Shown here one piece after another: positions 1 to 8,995 of a stretch of DNA of 64,000 nt. Each line of letters begins with the position of its first letter. Position 1 is the stretch's first letter. The stretch covers positions 1-64,000 of the forward strand of contig CAZQKR010000022.1 in assembly GCA_964594045.1 (NCBI GenBank), read 5' to 3'. Made by a program: the position numbers and the translations under genes. The notes beneath the pieces were generated by a model that saw only the letters and a list, made by a program, of their open reading frames with translations, was not told the DNA's origin and did no database searches. The DNA comes from UBA2365 sp964594045. Lineage in GTDB: Bacteria; Bacteroidota; Bacteroidia; Chitinophagales; Saprospiraceae.

Positions 1-44
1 TATTTAACTGATTTATAATATTTTATATGAATATTAAGGAGCGA

Positions 45-1529
45 CTATTTATTAAAAACCCTGAACGTTCCACTTACAGATTTTCGCCCTTGTGGCGTAT
101 CAACTTCTCCTGTCACCTGACCAAAGACATAATCATTTTCGATTTTAGTGATGGTCATGATAACATCTTCCGGTTTAGCTTCAAAAGTTTTTTCAACTAT
201 TTCTATATAACTGCCATTATCCAATCCTTTCCAATATTTAAAATGCAATACCGGTACCACTCCAGTATTAACCTGGTCAGTTGCTAAAATGATATATTCA
301 ATCACGTTACCATCCTCATAATTAAAATAAATGTCAAGTTTATCCTTGCCTTTGGTCGGATTATCGAAGGCCCTGGAAAAGTACCTTTTATCTGACCCTA
401 TTATCATATCAAATTCTCCCGGATATTCATTATTATCTATGCATAAATTGATCATACCTAAATCGGTCACTTCAGAAAATTCAAGCTCTTTTTCACCACT
501 ATACTTTGACATTGGATCATCAACAAAAACCCTGATACTATAATCACCCGGACTCGTATTCTCAACCGGGCATGTTTCAAAATGAACATTGAATTCTCCG
601 TTCGGACTAAATGTGAATTGGTCCTGTTGTAAGACATTCCAAAAATAAAAATTCTTATAATTTATCGAAATTCTAAGTTTTCCAATACTTATCGGATTCC
701 CGTCACAGGAAACCACCTTTCCCTTAACATTTCCACTCAATGTTAGGAATTCGATATCTTCCCTCAGTTTTGCATTATAGTTACTTTCAAATTTACCTAA
801 TTCCATGTAATGCCACTGACTGATTGCACCGACCCCATTCACATCTGTGAACCATTCAAAACACGGAGCTAAAATTTGTTGAGGATATCTGTTTATATAT
901 GCTTGAAAATGAATGATTCTATTTTTCGGAACCAGTAATTCAAAATAACCATCCGCATCAGAAAAGTCACGAGTGTATTTTTGAATTAAAAGCACATTTG
1001 TTAATTTTAAATATTGCCAAACAGCTTCACATGATACACCCGATACAGGCGTGCCATCTGATAATCTGGCATATCCATAGATTTTAATCAGATTTGTATC
1101 AGCAGGATTGGTTAATTCGTAAATTTCTTTAGTTATTTCCACACTGCTTGTTTCTTTTCCTATGACAATATCTTTATTGCTGTAATGCGAAGTTTCAAAT
1201 TCAAATCTCCTGTACTTATTTGCATAATCTTGCTTATGATATTTTATCGTAACGGAATAATCAGGATCCGTTTTGATTAAGTGTGTACTGTATTTACCCT
1301 GAGTATCAGAAAACACAGTTCCAACTAATGTATCATTTTGAAAAACTTCGACCTGGACATTTGACATTGTTTCTCCATTTTCCGAAAAGATCTGACCATA
1401 AACAAAAGGCCATTTTATTTCTTCGGGATCACTGACAAAAGTACTATCCTCGAATGTAATATTTTCTTTATCACAGGAAATCATTAGTATAACCATTCCA
1501 AACAGGAAGAATATTTTTTTCATTTTCAA
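45..1529 (-). CDS. Lipoprotein with repeated carboxypeptidase-regulatory-like beta domains
   Basis: A 494-residue predicted lipoprotein. The N-terminus is a short Lys-rich, hydrophobic signal ending in a lipobox (MISC, Cys about residue 19), so it should be anchored in a membrane, probably the outer one. Three stretches, around residues 40-120, 145-230 and 265-350, each begin with a GxVxxxxGxPxxxxxV-like pattern typical of carboxypeptidase-regulatory or Cna-B-like beta-sandwich domains (for example YGYARLSDGTPVSGV). No catalytic motif is seen. The last 100 residues are beta-rich and unassigned. There is no T9SS sorting domain. ATG at 1529 was used; an in-frame ATG at 1523 would also keep the signal. 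It has no operon partner within the window. Function unknown; a surface binding or structural role is inference. Confidence 0.75.
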   Translation of the reverse strand: MKMKKIFFLFGMVILMISCDKENITFEDSTFVSDPEEIKWPFVYGQIFSENGETMSNVQVEVFQNDTLVGTVFSDTQGKYSTHLIKTDPDYSVTIKYHKQDYANKYRRFEFETSHYSNKDIVIGKETSSVEITKEIYELTNPADTNLIKIYGYARLSDGTPVSGVSCEAVWQYLKLTNVLLIQKYTRDFSDADGYFELLVPKNRIIHFQAYINRYPQQILAPCFEWFTDVNGVGAISQWHYMELGKFESNYNAKLREDIEFLTLSGNVKGKVVSCDGNPISIGKLRISINYKNFYFWNVLQQDQFTFSPNGEFNVHFETCPVENTSPGDYSIRVFVDDPMSKYSGEKELEFSEVTDLGMINLCIDNNEYPGEFDMIIGSDKRYFSRAFDNPTKGKDKLDIYFNYEDGNVIEYIILATDQVNTGVVPVLHFKYWKGLDNGSYIEIVEKTFEAKPEDVIMTITKIENDYVFGQVTGEVDTPQGRKSVSGTFRVFNK

Positions 1530-2014
1530 TGATTTAAAATGTTTACAATACTATTAATCAGATTTTTTCACCAGTGAATATGTGCCAGTATCAATATTGA
1601 TCAATAAATTCGAAATTAGACTTATTGAATTCAACGGTATATATGTATGAAATGGAAAAGTGATGCAAAAATACTTCAATTTATGTTGAATTTCTTTTCA
1701 TTGTAGGACCATCACCCTCGGAAACTGATTTCATTTATGTTGGTTTTCCCGTAGTTGGTTTGCGGTTAAATCACTGATGGAGACTGAAAAGATCATAATA
1801 GATCTGCATCACCATTTCTGCATCATCTGCGATCTATTTTAACAGGTAAAACTGAAACAGCTCAGCAGAAATCTAAAATTTAAAATCAAAGACATTTTTG
1901 ATTTTAATAATAACAAGTTGACTTAAAATTGTAAATCTCTCGCCCAGGCGTATCGTAGGATGGAATAATTTAAAATTTTGATAATTGACACCCACTTGAT
2001 GAAGATCACTCATA
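1530..2014. other. Intergenic, no gene seen
   Basis: AT-rich stretch upstream of the lipoprotein gene and before the first palindromic repeat. It contains a small AT-rich inverted repeat (aaaatcaaa/tttgatttt, about 1880-1905) and a stretch near 1800-1840 with wording similar to the repeat family that follows (gatctgcatc, atctgcgatct). I see no coding potential here. Confidence 0.5.
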
Positions 2015-2157
2015 TTTTCGCTGATGTTCCGCAGATTTTCGCTGATCTTTTTCTGGCAATCATGTTGTTATTTTCTGCGCTGATCTGCGGGATCTGCGGG
2101 AACCAAAAAAATAATCATTGATTGAATAATCGATTGATGTGGAAATTTGAAAATTGA
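2015..2157. repeat. Palindromic intergenic repeat, family A, copy 1
   Basis: The left arm (ccgcagattttcgctgatct, from about 2029) is an imperfect reverse complement of the right arm (ctgatctgcgggatctgcgg, about 2079-2098), so a transcript could fold into a hairpin. It is followed by a conserved tail containing aataatcattgattgaata. A second copy starts about 172 bp downstream. No ORF is associated. Confidence 0.75.
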
Positions 2158-2176
2158 CCCGGGTGTGACAAGGATT

Positions 2177-2320
2177 CTCCCGCAGGTTTTCGCTGATGTT
2201 TCGCAGATTTTCGCTGATCTTGTTCTGTCAATCATATACTAATTTCTGCGCTGATCTGCGAGATCTGCGGGAACCAAAAAAAATAATCATTGATTGAATA
2301 ATCGATTGATTTGAAAATTG
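2177..2320. repeat. Palindromic intergenic repeat, family A, copy 2
   Basis: Direct repeat of the preceding element: same left arm (tttcgcagattttcgctgat), same right arm with one change (ctgatctgcgagatctgcgg), and the same tail (aataatcattgattgaata followed by atcgattgat). Spacing between arms is kept while the loop sequence differs. It ends about 160 bp before the amylase start codon. Confidence 0.75.
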
Positions 2321-2481
2321 GATCATTGGATAATTTGAAAGGCTGAATGAAAACAAGGTGTTTATTGTACACTAAGCATTTATTCATTACCTTTGAAGCC
2401 TGGAAAATGGCAGGAAGACCATTGCGTTTCGGGATACCTGAAACAAAGTGGGATTTGATTGAAAACAAAAATTCTGGCAAG

Positions 2482-4863
2482 ATGAAAACACGTATTTACA
2501 GCTTACTTTTTATAACAGCCTTCCTCACCATTGGCAATCAGTCCTGCAGAAAATCAAAGGCGCTTTTTACCACTGATGAGTCCATCGCTGGCCTGGCAAG
2601 TCCTGTGCTGATGCACGAAACCGAAACCGTCGTCTACATGGATGATTATTTTGATGATCCTGTCGAATTCGATTCCATAAAAGGAGCTGCAGGCCTGAAA
2701 ATTGTTCACAACAAAGTTGAACGGACGCTTACACTCACTGAAAACGGAACATTGGCTCCGGTGAGTGTGTTGAGTCTTTTCAGCGGCAAAACTAAATGGG
2801 ACATTCCCGTTTATAAAACCAGGAAAAAGAAAATTCCTTACTCATTTGACCCTGGTAAAAAAACCTATAAGACTGTGCAGATCAAGGGCGATATGAATGC
2901 ATGGAATCCTTCAGCTACCGCACTGAAATTCGAAAATGGTGTGTATACAACGGATTTTTATGTTGTTCCGGGACAGTATGGTTATCTTTTGCTGCTGGAT
3001 GGCAAAGAAGCACGGGATCCCGGCAATCCCAAAAAGATCGACAACGGCATGGGAAAATTCAACTCCCTCATGGAAGTTGCGGGAGTTCCGGAAGATCGTA
3101 TTCCATCGCTTGAAGTGGTCGGATATCAAGGCTCTGAATTGACTTTCGAAGCAAAACAAGCCACTGACCTGATAGTACTGTGGAATAATTACAGGATCGA
3201 GGCAGTCAAAAACGGTACATCATTTTCCGTGACCATACCTGAATTTGCTGAAAAACACAATCGTTCCTTCATTCGGGCATGGGCTTACAATGAACAGGCC
3301 GCCACAACTTATGTCAAAATACCTCTGGAAAAAAGAAAACCGCTGACGGATCCTGCCAGACTCACAAGACAGGACAAGGCTGCCAATATCATGTACTTTG
3401 TTTTTGTTGACCGCTTTCACAACGGCGATCCGGCCAATGACAAAAAGATCGACGACCCGGAGATCCATCCCAAAGCCAACTATATGGGCGGCGACCTGGA
3501 AGGCGTGATCCAAAAGATCAAAGACGGATATTTCGAACAGATGGGTATCAATAACCTATGGCTCTCCCCTATTGTCACCAATCCGGAAAAAGCTTACGGT
3601 CTCTATGATGTCAAAGGTATCCGCAGCAAATTTTCTGCCTACCACGGTTACTGGCCTACCTCTTTCACTAAGGTTAATCCTCATTTTGGCGATAGTCTGA
3701 AACTGAAAGAACTGATCGATCTCGCACATTCCAGAAACATGAATGTAGTCCTTGATTTCGTGGCCCACCATGTCCATGAAACACATCCGGTCTATGTAGC
3801 CAACAAAGACAAGGGTTGGACAACAGAATTATATTTGCCGGACGGAACGCTGAATACGGAAAAATGGGATGAACACCGGCTCACCACCTGGTTTGATGTA
3901 TTTTTGCCGACACTCAACCTGGAAAAACCGGAGATCACTGAAATGTTATCTGACAGCGCCATGTTTTGGCTCACAGAATATAATTTCGATGGGTTCAGGC
4001 ACGATGCCACCAAACATATTCCGGAAATTTTCTGGCGCACATTGACCAAAAAGATCAAGGCATACGAGCGTAAATCGGGCAAATCATTCCTTCAGTTGGG
4101 AGAAACTTACGGTACACCCGAACTGATATCCGGTTATATCGGAACAGGGATGCTCGATGGTCAGTTTGACTTCAATGTATATGATGCCATTTCCACGGCA
4201 GTAACCCAGGAACAGATCGGTTTTGAAAATGTGGTCAGAAGATTGCTCCAAAGTCAGGAATATTACGGAACCAACCACATCATGGGCAATATGAGCGGCA
4301 ATCAGGACAGGACACGCATCATGGCGCTGGCTACAGGAGAAGTTAAGCCCGATGAAGATTCTAAATATGCCGGCTGGAGCAGAAACATTCAGATACGCAA
4401 TGAAACCGGCTTCAGGAAAGTTGGCCTCGTGCATGCCATCAACATGACCATTCCCGGTATCCCGGTGGTTTATTACGGGGATGAGATTGGTCTGACCGGT
4501 GGTAATGATCCGGACAACCGGCGGATGATGTATTTTGACAAGTGGAACACTTTGGAGCAAGCACTTGCTGATGACGTGGCAATTACTGCAAAGCTGCGTA
4601 AAAGCAAAATGAGTCTGTTGTATGGTAACCTGAATTTCCTTTTGGTGGAAAAAGATGTGTTGGTATACTCCAGGAAATATTTTGATGATTTTGCGGTTAT
4701 TCTGATCAATAACAGCAATAAAACAAGGGAAGTAAGCGTAAATTTACCGCTCAACAAGCCGTCCCAAAACCTGAAAAATCTGAAAAAACATACTTTCTCT
4801 TTGAAGGGTCAGACATTAAAGGTATTGTTGCCGGCACACAGTTTTGAAATTATTTATAATTAA
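2482..4863 (+). CDS. GH13 alpha-amylase family lipoprotein with N-terminal CBM48/E-set-like domain
   Basis: A 793-residue glycoside hydrolase family 13 enzyme expected to cleave alpha-glucans. Start ATG 2482 gives a lipoprotein signal (MKTRIYSLLFITAFLT, lipobox Cys about residue 21); an upstream in-frame ATG at 2347 only adds a non-signal leader. Residues about 120-195 resemble a CBM48/AMPK-type glycan-binding domain (KGDMNAWNP). The catalytic barrel covers about 300-690: region I VVLDFVAHH (Asp425, His429/430), region II FDGFRHDATKH (nucleophile Asp508), region III LGETYG (acid Glu541) and region IV GNQD (Asp609), where most GH13 enzymes have NHD; here Gln608 replaces the His. A beta-sandwich C-terminal domain follows. 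It is followed by a second GH13 gene on the same strand. Exact specificity cannot be read from sequence. Confidence 0.9.
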   Translation: MKTRIYSLLFITAFLTIGNQSCRKSKALFTTDESIAGLASPVLMHETETVVYMDDYFDDPVEFDSIKGAAGLKIVHNKVERTLTLTENGTLAPVSVLSLFSGKTKWDIPVYKTRKKKIPYSFDPGKKTYKTVQIKGDMNAWNPSATALKFENGVYTTDFYVVPGQYGYLLLLDGKEARDPGNPKKIDNGMGKFNSLMEVAGVPEDRIPSLEVVGYQGSELTFEAKQATDLIVLWNNYRIEAVKNGTSFSVTIPEFAEKHNRSFIRAWAYNEQAATTYVKIPLEKRKPLTDPARLTRQDKAANIMYFVFVDRFHNGDPANDKKIDDPEIHPKANYMGGDLEGVIQKIKDGYFEQMGINNLWLSPIVTNPEKAYGLYDVKGIRSKFSAYHGYWPTSFTKVNPHFGDSLKLKELIDLAHSRNMNVVLDFVAHHVHETHPVYVANKDKGWTTELYLPDGTLNTEKWDEHRLTTWFDVFLPTLNLEKPEITEMLSDSAMFWLTEYNFDGFRHDATKHIPEIFWRTLTKKIKAYERKSGKSFLQLGETYGTPELISGYIGTGMLDGQFDFNVYDAISTAVTQEQIGFENVVRRLLQSQEYYGTNHIMGNMSGNQDRTRIMALATGEVKPDEDSKYAGWSRNIQIRNETGFRKVGLVHAINMTIPGIPVVYYGDEIGLTGGNDPDNRRMMYFDKWNTLEQALADDVAITAKLRKSKMSLLYGNLNFLLVEKDVLVYSRKYFDDFAVILINNSNKTREVSVNLPLNKPSQNLKNLKKHTFSLKGQTLKVLLPAHSFEIIYN

Positions 4864-4890
4864 TTCAAATTATTAAGCAATAAATATTTT

Positions 4891-4982
4891 CTCAGTGGCT
4901 CTCTGTGTCTTCGCTGTATTGCTTAGTGTAAGTTCAATTTATTACACTGTGTGCCACAGAGAAGGCACAGAGGTTCACAGAG
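4891..4982. repeat. Palindromic intergenic repeat, family B, copy 1
   Basis: Inverted repeat with arms of about 41 nt. The left arm contains ctctgtgtcttcgctgt and agtgtaa; the right arm contains ttacactgtgtgcc and cacagagaaggcacagag. The arms match at most positions after reverse complementing, with a loop of about 10 nt. It lies in the 385-bp gap between the two GH13 genes. Confidence 0.75.
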
Positions 4983-5091
4983 CAAGATCGAATCAAAACA
5001 TTTGTGAATTTATCAGGTAAAACAACTGGTTTACTGATAAATTTCAATGTGCTATAACTAAAAAAATGGCATGAAACAGTTTAAGTTATAA

Positions 5092-5180
5092 CTCCGTGGC
5101 TCTCTGTACCTTCTCCGTGATTCTCAGTGTAAGCAATATTTATTACACAGAGTGCCACAGAGAAGACACTGAGGTTCACA
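5092..5180. repeat. Palindromic intergenic repeat, family B, copy 2
   Basis: Second copy of the 41-nt-arm inverted repeat about 110 bp after the first. The left arm has ctctgtaccttctccgtg, the right arm ttacacagagtgccacagag. The two copies are clearly homologous yet each keeps its own internal pairing. It ends about 70 bp before the second amylase gene. Confidence 0.75.
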
Positions 5181-5248
5181 GATAAAGATTAACACCAGGT
5201 TATATTATTGACAATCAATCATATTTTTAATTAATCAAAAAATTGACA

Positions 5249-6631
5249 ATGAAACAATTACTAACGATAGTCGCCATTTTAACGGTTTTTCTGGCCGGTT
5301 GCGGAAAGTTTAAAAAACCCGAACAGATCAAGGCCGAACCCGATTACAAATTGCTGGAAGCACCTGATTGGTCCGCCAATGCAAATATTTATGAAGTCAA
5401 TATACGCCAATATACACCTGAAGGGACTTTCAATGCTTTTGCGGAGCATATACCCAGGCTGAAAGAAATGGGCGTGGATATTTTGTGGTTGATGCCCATT
5501 CATCCGATCAGCGAAAAAAACAGGAAAGGTTCGCTTGGTAGCTATTATGCCGCTCAGGACTATAAAGCCATCAATCCAAATTTTGGTACAGAGGAAGATT
5601 TCAGGAACCTCGTTGCCAAAATCCATGAGTCAGGAATGAAGATCATTCTGGACTGGGTGCCAAACCATACTGGCGCCGATCACGTCTGGACCAAATCAAA
5701 TCCGGATTTTTATACCAAGGATTCTTTGGGCAATATCACCCATCCAAAAGATACAGACTGGACAGATGTCGCAGACCTCAACTACGACAATCCTGAAATG
5801 CGTAAAGCGATGACCGATGCCATGCTGTATTGGATCACGGATTTTGACATTGATGGTTTCAGGTGCGATGTCGCCGGATATGTTCCGAATGATTTCTGGG
5901 AAGCCAACAATAAAGCGCTTTTTGCCCAGAAGCATGTCTTTATGCTGGCAGAATGGGAAGACCCTGCTTTACATGAAGTTGGATTTCACATGACTTATGG
6001 CTGGGGGTTTCATCATTTGATGAAGGAAGTTGCCCAAAAACAAAAAGGCGTAAAAGATATTCTGGCTTTTTTCAAGGATGAACAGGCAAAATTCAAACCA
6101 GCTGCTTACAAAATGAATTTCATTGACAATCATGATGAAAACAGTTGGAATGGCACAATGGCACAGCGTTTTGGCAAGGCGGTTGATCTGATGGCCGTAT
6201 TTGCATTCACCAGTCATGGCATGCCGTTGATTTACAGTGGTCAGGAAGCCGGTCTCAACAAGAGCCTGAAGTTTTTTGAAAAGGATTCCATCGACTGGAA
6301 ATACAAGGATAAAACGCCATTCTACAAATCACTGCTGAGCCTGAAGCACAACAATAAAGGCATCTGGAATGGTATACATGGCGGGCAAATGACCGTGGTT
6401 GACACCGACAATCCGGATAAGATCCTCGTGTATGAAAGGGAAAAAGACGGTGAAAAAGTGCTGGTTGCGCTTAATTTCTCCGATAAACCACAATCTTTCA
6501 AAACGGTAAACGCCCTGGCTGCCGGAGAAATGAACGAAATCTTCCAGAATAAAAAGATTGATCCATCATTTTGGCAAACCACCAAAACGACTTTGGCGCC
6601 CTGGTCTTATATGGTGCTCAGTTCCAAGTGA
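5249..6631 (+). CDS. GH13 alpha-amylase family lipoprotein
   Basis: A 460-residue compact GH13 enzyme, predicted lipoprotein (signal MKQLLTIVAILTVFLAGC, lipobox Cys 18). The TIM-barrel motifs are complete: region I IILDWVPNHTG (Asp135, Asn139, His140), region II GFRCDVAG (nucleophile Asp207), region III LAEWE (acid/base Glu235) and region IV IDNHDE (His295, Asp296). A short C-terminal beta domain follows; there is no starch-binding domain. Start ATG 5249 is preferred over TTG 5243 because it opens directly on the signal peptide. With the upstream, larger GH13 lipoprotein it probably degrades maltodextrins at the cell surface or in the periplasm. No SusC/D pair is adjacent, so it is not in a classical starch locus within this window. 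Confidence 0.92.
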   Translation: MKQLLTIVAILTVFLAGCGKFKKPEQIKAEPDYKLLEAPDWSANANIYEVNIRQYTPEGTFNAFAEHIPRLKEMGVDILWLMPIHPISEKNRKGSLGSYYAAQDYKAINPNFGTEEDFRNLVAKIHESGMKIILDWVPNHTGADHVWTKSNPDFYTKDSLGNITHPKDTDWTDVADLNYDNPEMRKAMTDAMLYWITDFDIDGFRCDVAGYVPNDFWEANNKALFAQKHVFMLAEWEDPALHEVGFHMTYGWGFHHLMKEVAQKQKGVKDILAFFKDEQAKFKPAAYKMNFIDNHDENSWNGTMAQRFGKAVDLMAVFAFTSHGMPLIYSGQEAGLNKSLKFFEKDSIDWKYKDKTPFYKSLLSLKHNNKGIWNGIHGGQMTVVDTDNPDKILVYEREKDGEKVLVALNFSDKPQSFKTVNALAAGEMNEIFQNKKIDPSFWQTTKTTLAPWSYMVLSSK

Positions 6632-6748
6632 TAGTATATATCTTATGTAAAATCAGCAGGAATATTTATTGGTTCTATGTTGATTCGTGTGGGTAAATCA
6701 ATTTGATTAAATTTCCCTGAATTTTCAGAGGATTACAAATACAGCTAT

Positions 6749-6876
6749 AACACAAAGTTGCACGAAGGAGGCACAAAGAGCACAAAGTCAATACATTACA
6801 TATATATCAAGTAAATTATTCTTGGTTTTAAATTAAAAACTTCGTGTTTTTCGTGTCTGCTTCGTGTTTTTCGTGG
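6749..6876. repeat. Palindromic intergenic repeat, family C
   Basis: Inverted repeat of another wording: left arm acaaagttgcacgaaggagg plus cacaaagagcacaaag (6749-6787), right arm cttcgtgtttttcgtgtctg plus cttcgtgtttttcgtgg (6840-6876), separated by about 52 nt of AT-rich DNA. Single copy in the window. The flanking gap (6632-7033) holds no convincing gene; a 62-codon minus-strand frame crosses the repeat and was not accepted. Confidence 0.65.
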
Positions 6877-7033
6877 AGAATGCAAAATACAGTTATTCCA
6901 TGAAGTTTGTCAAAAATCACTGAATTGAAGACTCCCTTTTGATCATATAAAGAAAAATCAGCACAAATCAACTTCTTATCGCCATACTTAATCCATGTTC
7001 CTGCTGAACTCACCATTAAAGAAATTTTAAAAA

Positions 7034-7690
7034 TTATTCTCCGAAAGCATACATCATATAATTATTTTCCAGCCACCGCAGTGCCTCAATCTGTTCGGCA
7101 GATTCGAGTGGAGATGGCTGGAGTTCTGCGATTTCCTGTAAAGACTTATTTCTGAAAGCATGCAACGGAAAGTATTCGTACCATGTTCCTGCTCCCGGCT
7201 TTTCAGTACGGTGATAAGGGATGGTAGCCCTGCTCAGGTAAAGTACACGATTGAACCGATCCGTAACCACTTTGATCACTTCGGTGTCAGAGAAACCTTC
7301 AGTGTTGACCATTTTCTTTCTGACACAGGCGATCTGCATCCAGTTGTCATCCAGCATTTTGGTGATCAAAGTCTCAAGACATTTGAGATCTTTCTCATCG
7401 AAATATAATGGTATATCGAGAATGATATCTGAAGGCCAGAATTTTTTAGCCGCCTGCGCACAATGTCCTGTCGTGGAAACATGTGATTGATATGTGTGAC
7501 AATGGGTCCAGTCATTTGCCTCTGCAAAAGAAATCAATTCAATATCGGGTGTAGCCAGCTGAATAACATCGATGTCTTCCAATGAGCTCAATTTTTTTCT
7601 CAGATCCCCTATCCTATTAAATATCAGGTTTTTATCAACTGATTCCATATCCGCTTTAGTTGCGCTGACGACTGCGATCACTTTTGTCAT
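7034..7690 (-). CDS. KdsB-like (CMP-KDO synthetase-related) protein, degenerate N-terminal half
   Basis: A 218-residue protein whose C-terminal half matches 3-deoxy-manno-octulosonate cytidylyltransferases: VIKVVTDRFNRVLYLSRATI corresponds to the family's V-K-V-x-x-D-x-x-x-x-ALYFSR segment, and SPLESAEQIEALRWLENN to the SPLE-x-x-E-x-LEQLR-x-LEN segment. The N-terminal half is too short and lacks the R-x-x-STRLPGKPL nucleotide-binding loop; the position of the VNVQGDEP motif reads ILDIPLYFDE, without Gly-Asp. A normal KdsB is about 250 residues. Start ATG 7690 is used because the extension to 7810 is hydrophobic and unrelated to the family. It may be a pseudoenzyme or a diverged transferase. 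No LPS genes are adjacent. Confidence 0.65.
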   Translation of the reverse strand: MTKVIAVVSATKADMESVDKNLIFNRIGDLRKKLSSLEDIDVIQLATPDIELISFAEANDWTHCHTYQSHVSTTGHCAQAAKKFWPSDIILDIPLYFDEKDLKCLETLITKMLDDNWMQIACVRKKMVNTEGFSDTEVIKVVTDRFNRVLYLSRATIPYHRTEKPGAGTWYEYFPLHAFRNKSLQEIAELQPSPLESAEQIEALRWLENNYMMYAFGE

Positions 7691-7832
7691 AAGATTTGGT
7701 TTTAATAACAGAACAATCAGGCAAATATCATACATTATCTCAAAAGTGCGAACACGCTGATAATAAAATGTTAAAATCAGGCAAATTCCAGTAATTAAGG
7801 CAACTTGCATTACATATTACAATTATTTTTTA

Positions 7833-7840
7833 TATATTTG
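7833..7840 (+). promoter_or_regulatory. Candidate -7 promoter element (TATATTTG)
   Basis: Exact match to the Bacteroidota -7 consensus TAnnTTTG, 23 bp upstream of the LysM gene start. A TTG lies at 7805-7807, which is 25 bp upstream and longer than ideal. Confidence 0.45.
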
Positions 7841-7863
7841 CATTTATTTTAGAACTATTTAAA

Positions 7864-8880
7864 ATGAAAAGAAAATTATTTCATAGCATATCTGCCATTT
7901 TCGTATTAAGCATGGCTTATTCGGTGAGCTTGCCGGCACAGGCGGTTGCACTGCCTTCAACGATCATTGTAGAACATATTCCTTCGCATGGATTATGTAC
8001 ACATCATGTGGTGACCAAAGGCAATACGATCTATTCCATCTCAAAGGCTTATCATGTTGAGGTACTGGACATTATAGAAGCAAATCCCAAAAAGGAATTA
8101 GTCAATCTTCAGCTTGAAGAAAGGATCAGGATACCGGTCAGCAAGCAATTCATAGATGATTTTAACACAGGCGGAGATTCCCGTAGTAAAATACCTGTTT
8201 ATTATAAAGCCAGAAAAGGGGACAACCTGTTCAGGATTTCCAGGGTGTACTTTGACCTTAGTATGGATGATGTTAAGAAATACAATAAAATGAGCAATGT
8301 CAGCCTGCAACCGGATCAACTGGTTCTGATAGGTTATAAAAAGAGAATTTCCATTTCAAAACCAGAAGTAAAGGAATTGGCCAGGGCAAAACAGGCGAAC
8401 ACATCTACACAAAAAACAACTAAAAAAACCAGCCCGGATGTTGTCTCCAAAAATAATAATGCCGAAAAGCATACTCCATCCTCACAAACAAAAGAATTGC
8501 CCAGGCAAAAAACAGAACCAGGCAAAATGAAATTTGACAAAATTGTTCAAAAACCGGAAAATGATGATACTGAAAATGGTGCGATCGCAGAAGCAACCGA
8601 AGAATCAGTCCGGAAACTGAGAAAAGATAACGGCATTGCGGTCTGGAATCCAGCCAGCCAGTCCAGTGGAATTTTTGCCTTGCATCGTGATGCGATCCCC
8701 GGCAGTCAGATAGAGGTGTATAACCCGTTTTCCAAAAAAAGCATGAGCGTCACGGTCATCGGGGAAATTCCTGAAACAGCCTATCCGGAAAATGTAAAAG
8801 TCATTCTTTCACCGGATACGGCCAGGGCGCTGGGAGCACTGGATGAAAGATTCTACGTTAAGATGAGTTATGTCAAATAA
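7864..8880 (+). CDS. Secreted LysM protein with RlpA-like double-psi beta-barrel C-terminus
   Basis: A 338-residue exported protein (signal peptide about 1-28, ending near LPAQA). Two LysM peptidoglycan-binding motifs lie at about 48-92 (HHVVTKGNTIYSISKAYHV) and 112-157 (YYKARKGDNLFRISRVYF). A Lys/Thr/Asn/Gln-rich flexible linker covers about 160-255. The last 80 residues resemble the RlpA-type double-psi beta-barrel (GIFALHRDAIPGSQIEVYN, then SVTVIGEIP, then a SPDTARALG segment), but the Asp of the DRGP motif used by lytic RlpA proteins is absent, so a structural or binding role in the periplasm is more likely than glycan cleavage. Transcribed alone; the next gene (ppk2) is about 115 bp downstream. 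Confidence 0.85.
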   Translation: MKRKLFHSISAIFVLSMAYSVSLPAQAVALPSTIIVEHIPSHGLCTHHVVTKGNTIYSISKAYHVEVLDIIEANPKKELVNLQLEERIRIPVSKQFIDDFNTGGDSRSKIPVYYKARKGDNLFRISRVYFDLSMDDVKKYNKMSNVSLQPDQLVLIGYKKRISISKPEVKELARAKQANTSTQKTTKKTSPDVVSKNNNAEKHTPSSQTKELPRQKTEPGKMKFDKIVQKPENDDTENGAIAEATEESVRKLRKDNGIAVWNPASQSSGIFALHRDAIPGSQIEVYNPFSKKSMSVTVIGEIPETAYPENVKVILSPDTARALGALDERFYVKMSYVK

Positions 8881-8995
8881 TTTAATACTTCAGTTTTATC
8901 ATGCCAATGCGAGAAAAAATAATAAATTATTTTGATCAACCGGAACAATAAGTATTATCTTTCGTTGTTAAATCAATATTTACAAAAATGATGGT

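Noticed and set aside
2347..2481. Upstream in-frame extension of the first GH13 gene
   Set aside because: It would place 45 non-hydrophobic residues before a perfect lipoprotein signal starting at ATG 2482.
6828..7016. 62-codon minus-strand frame
   Set aside because: Its C-terminal part is made of the palindromic repeat C arm, and no start signal or homology was seen.
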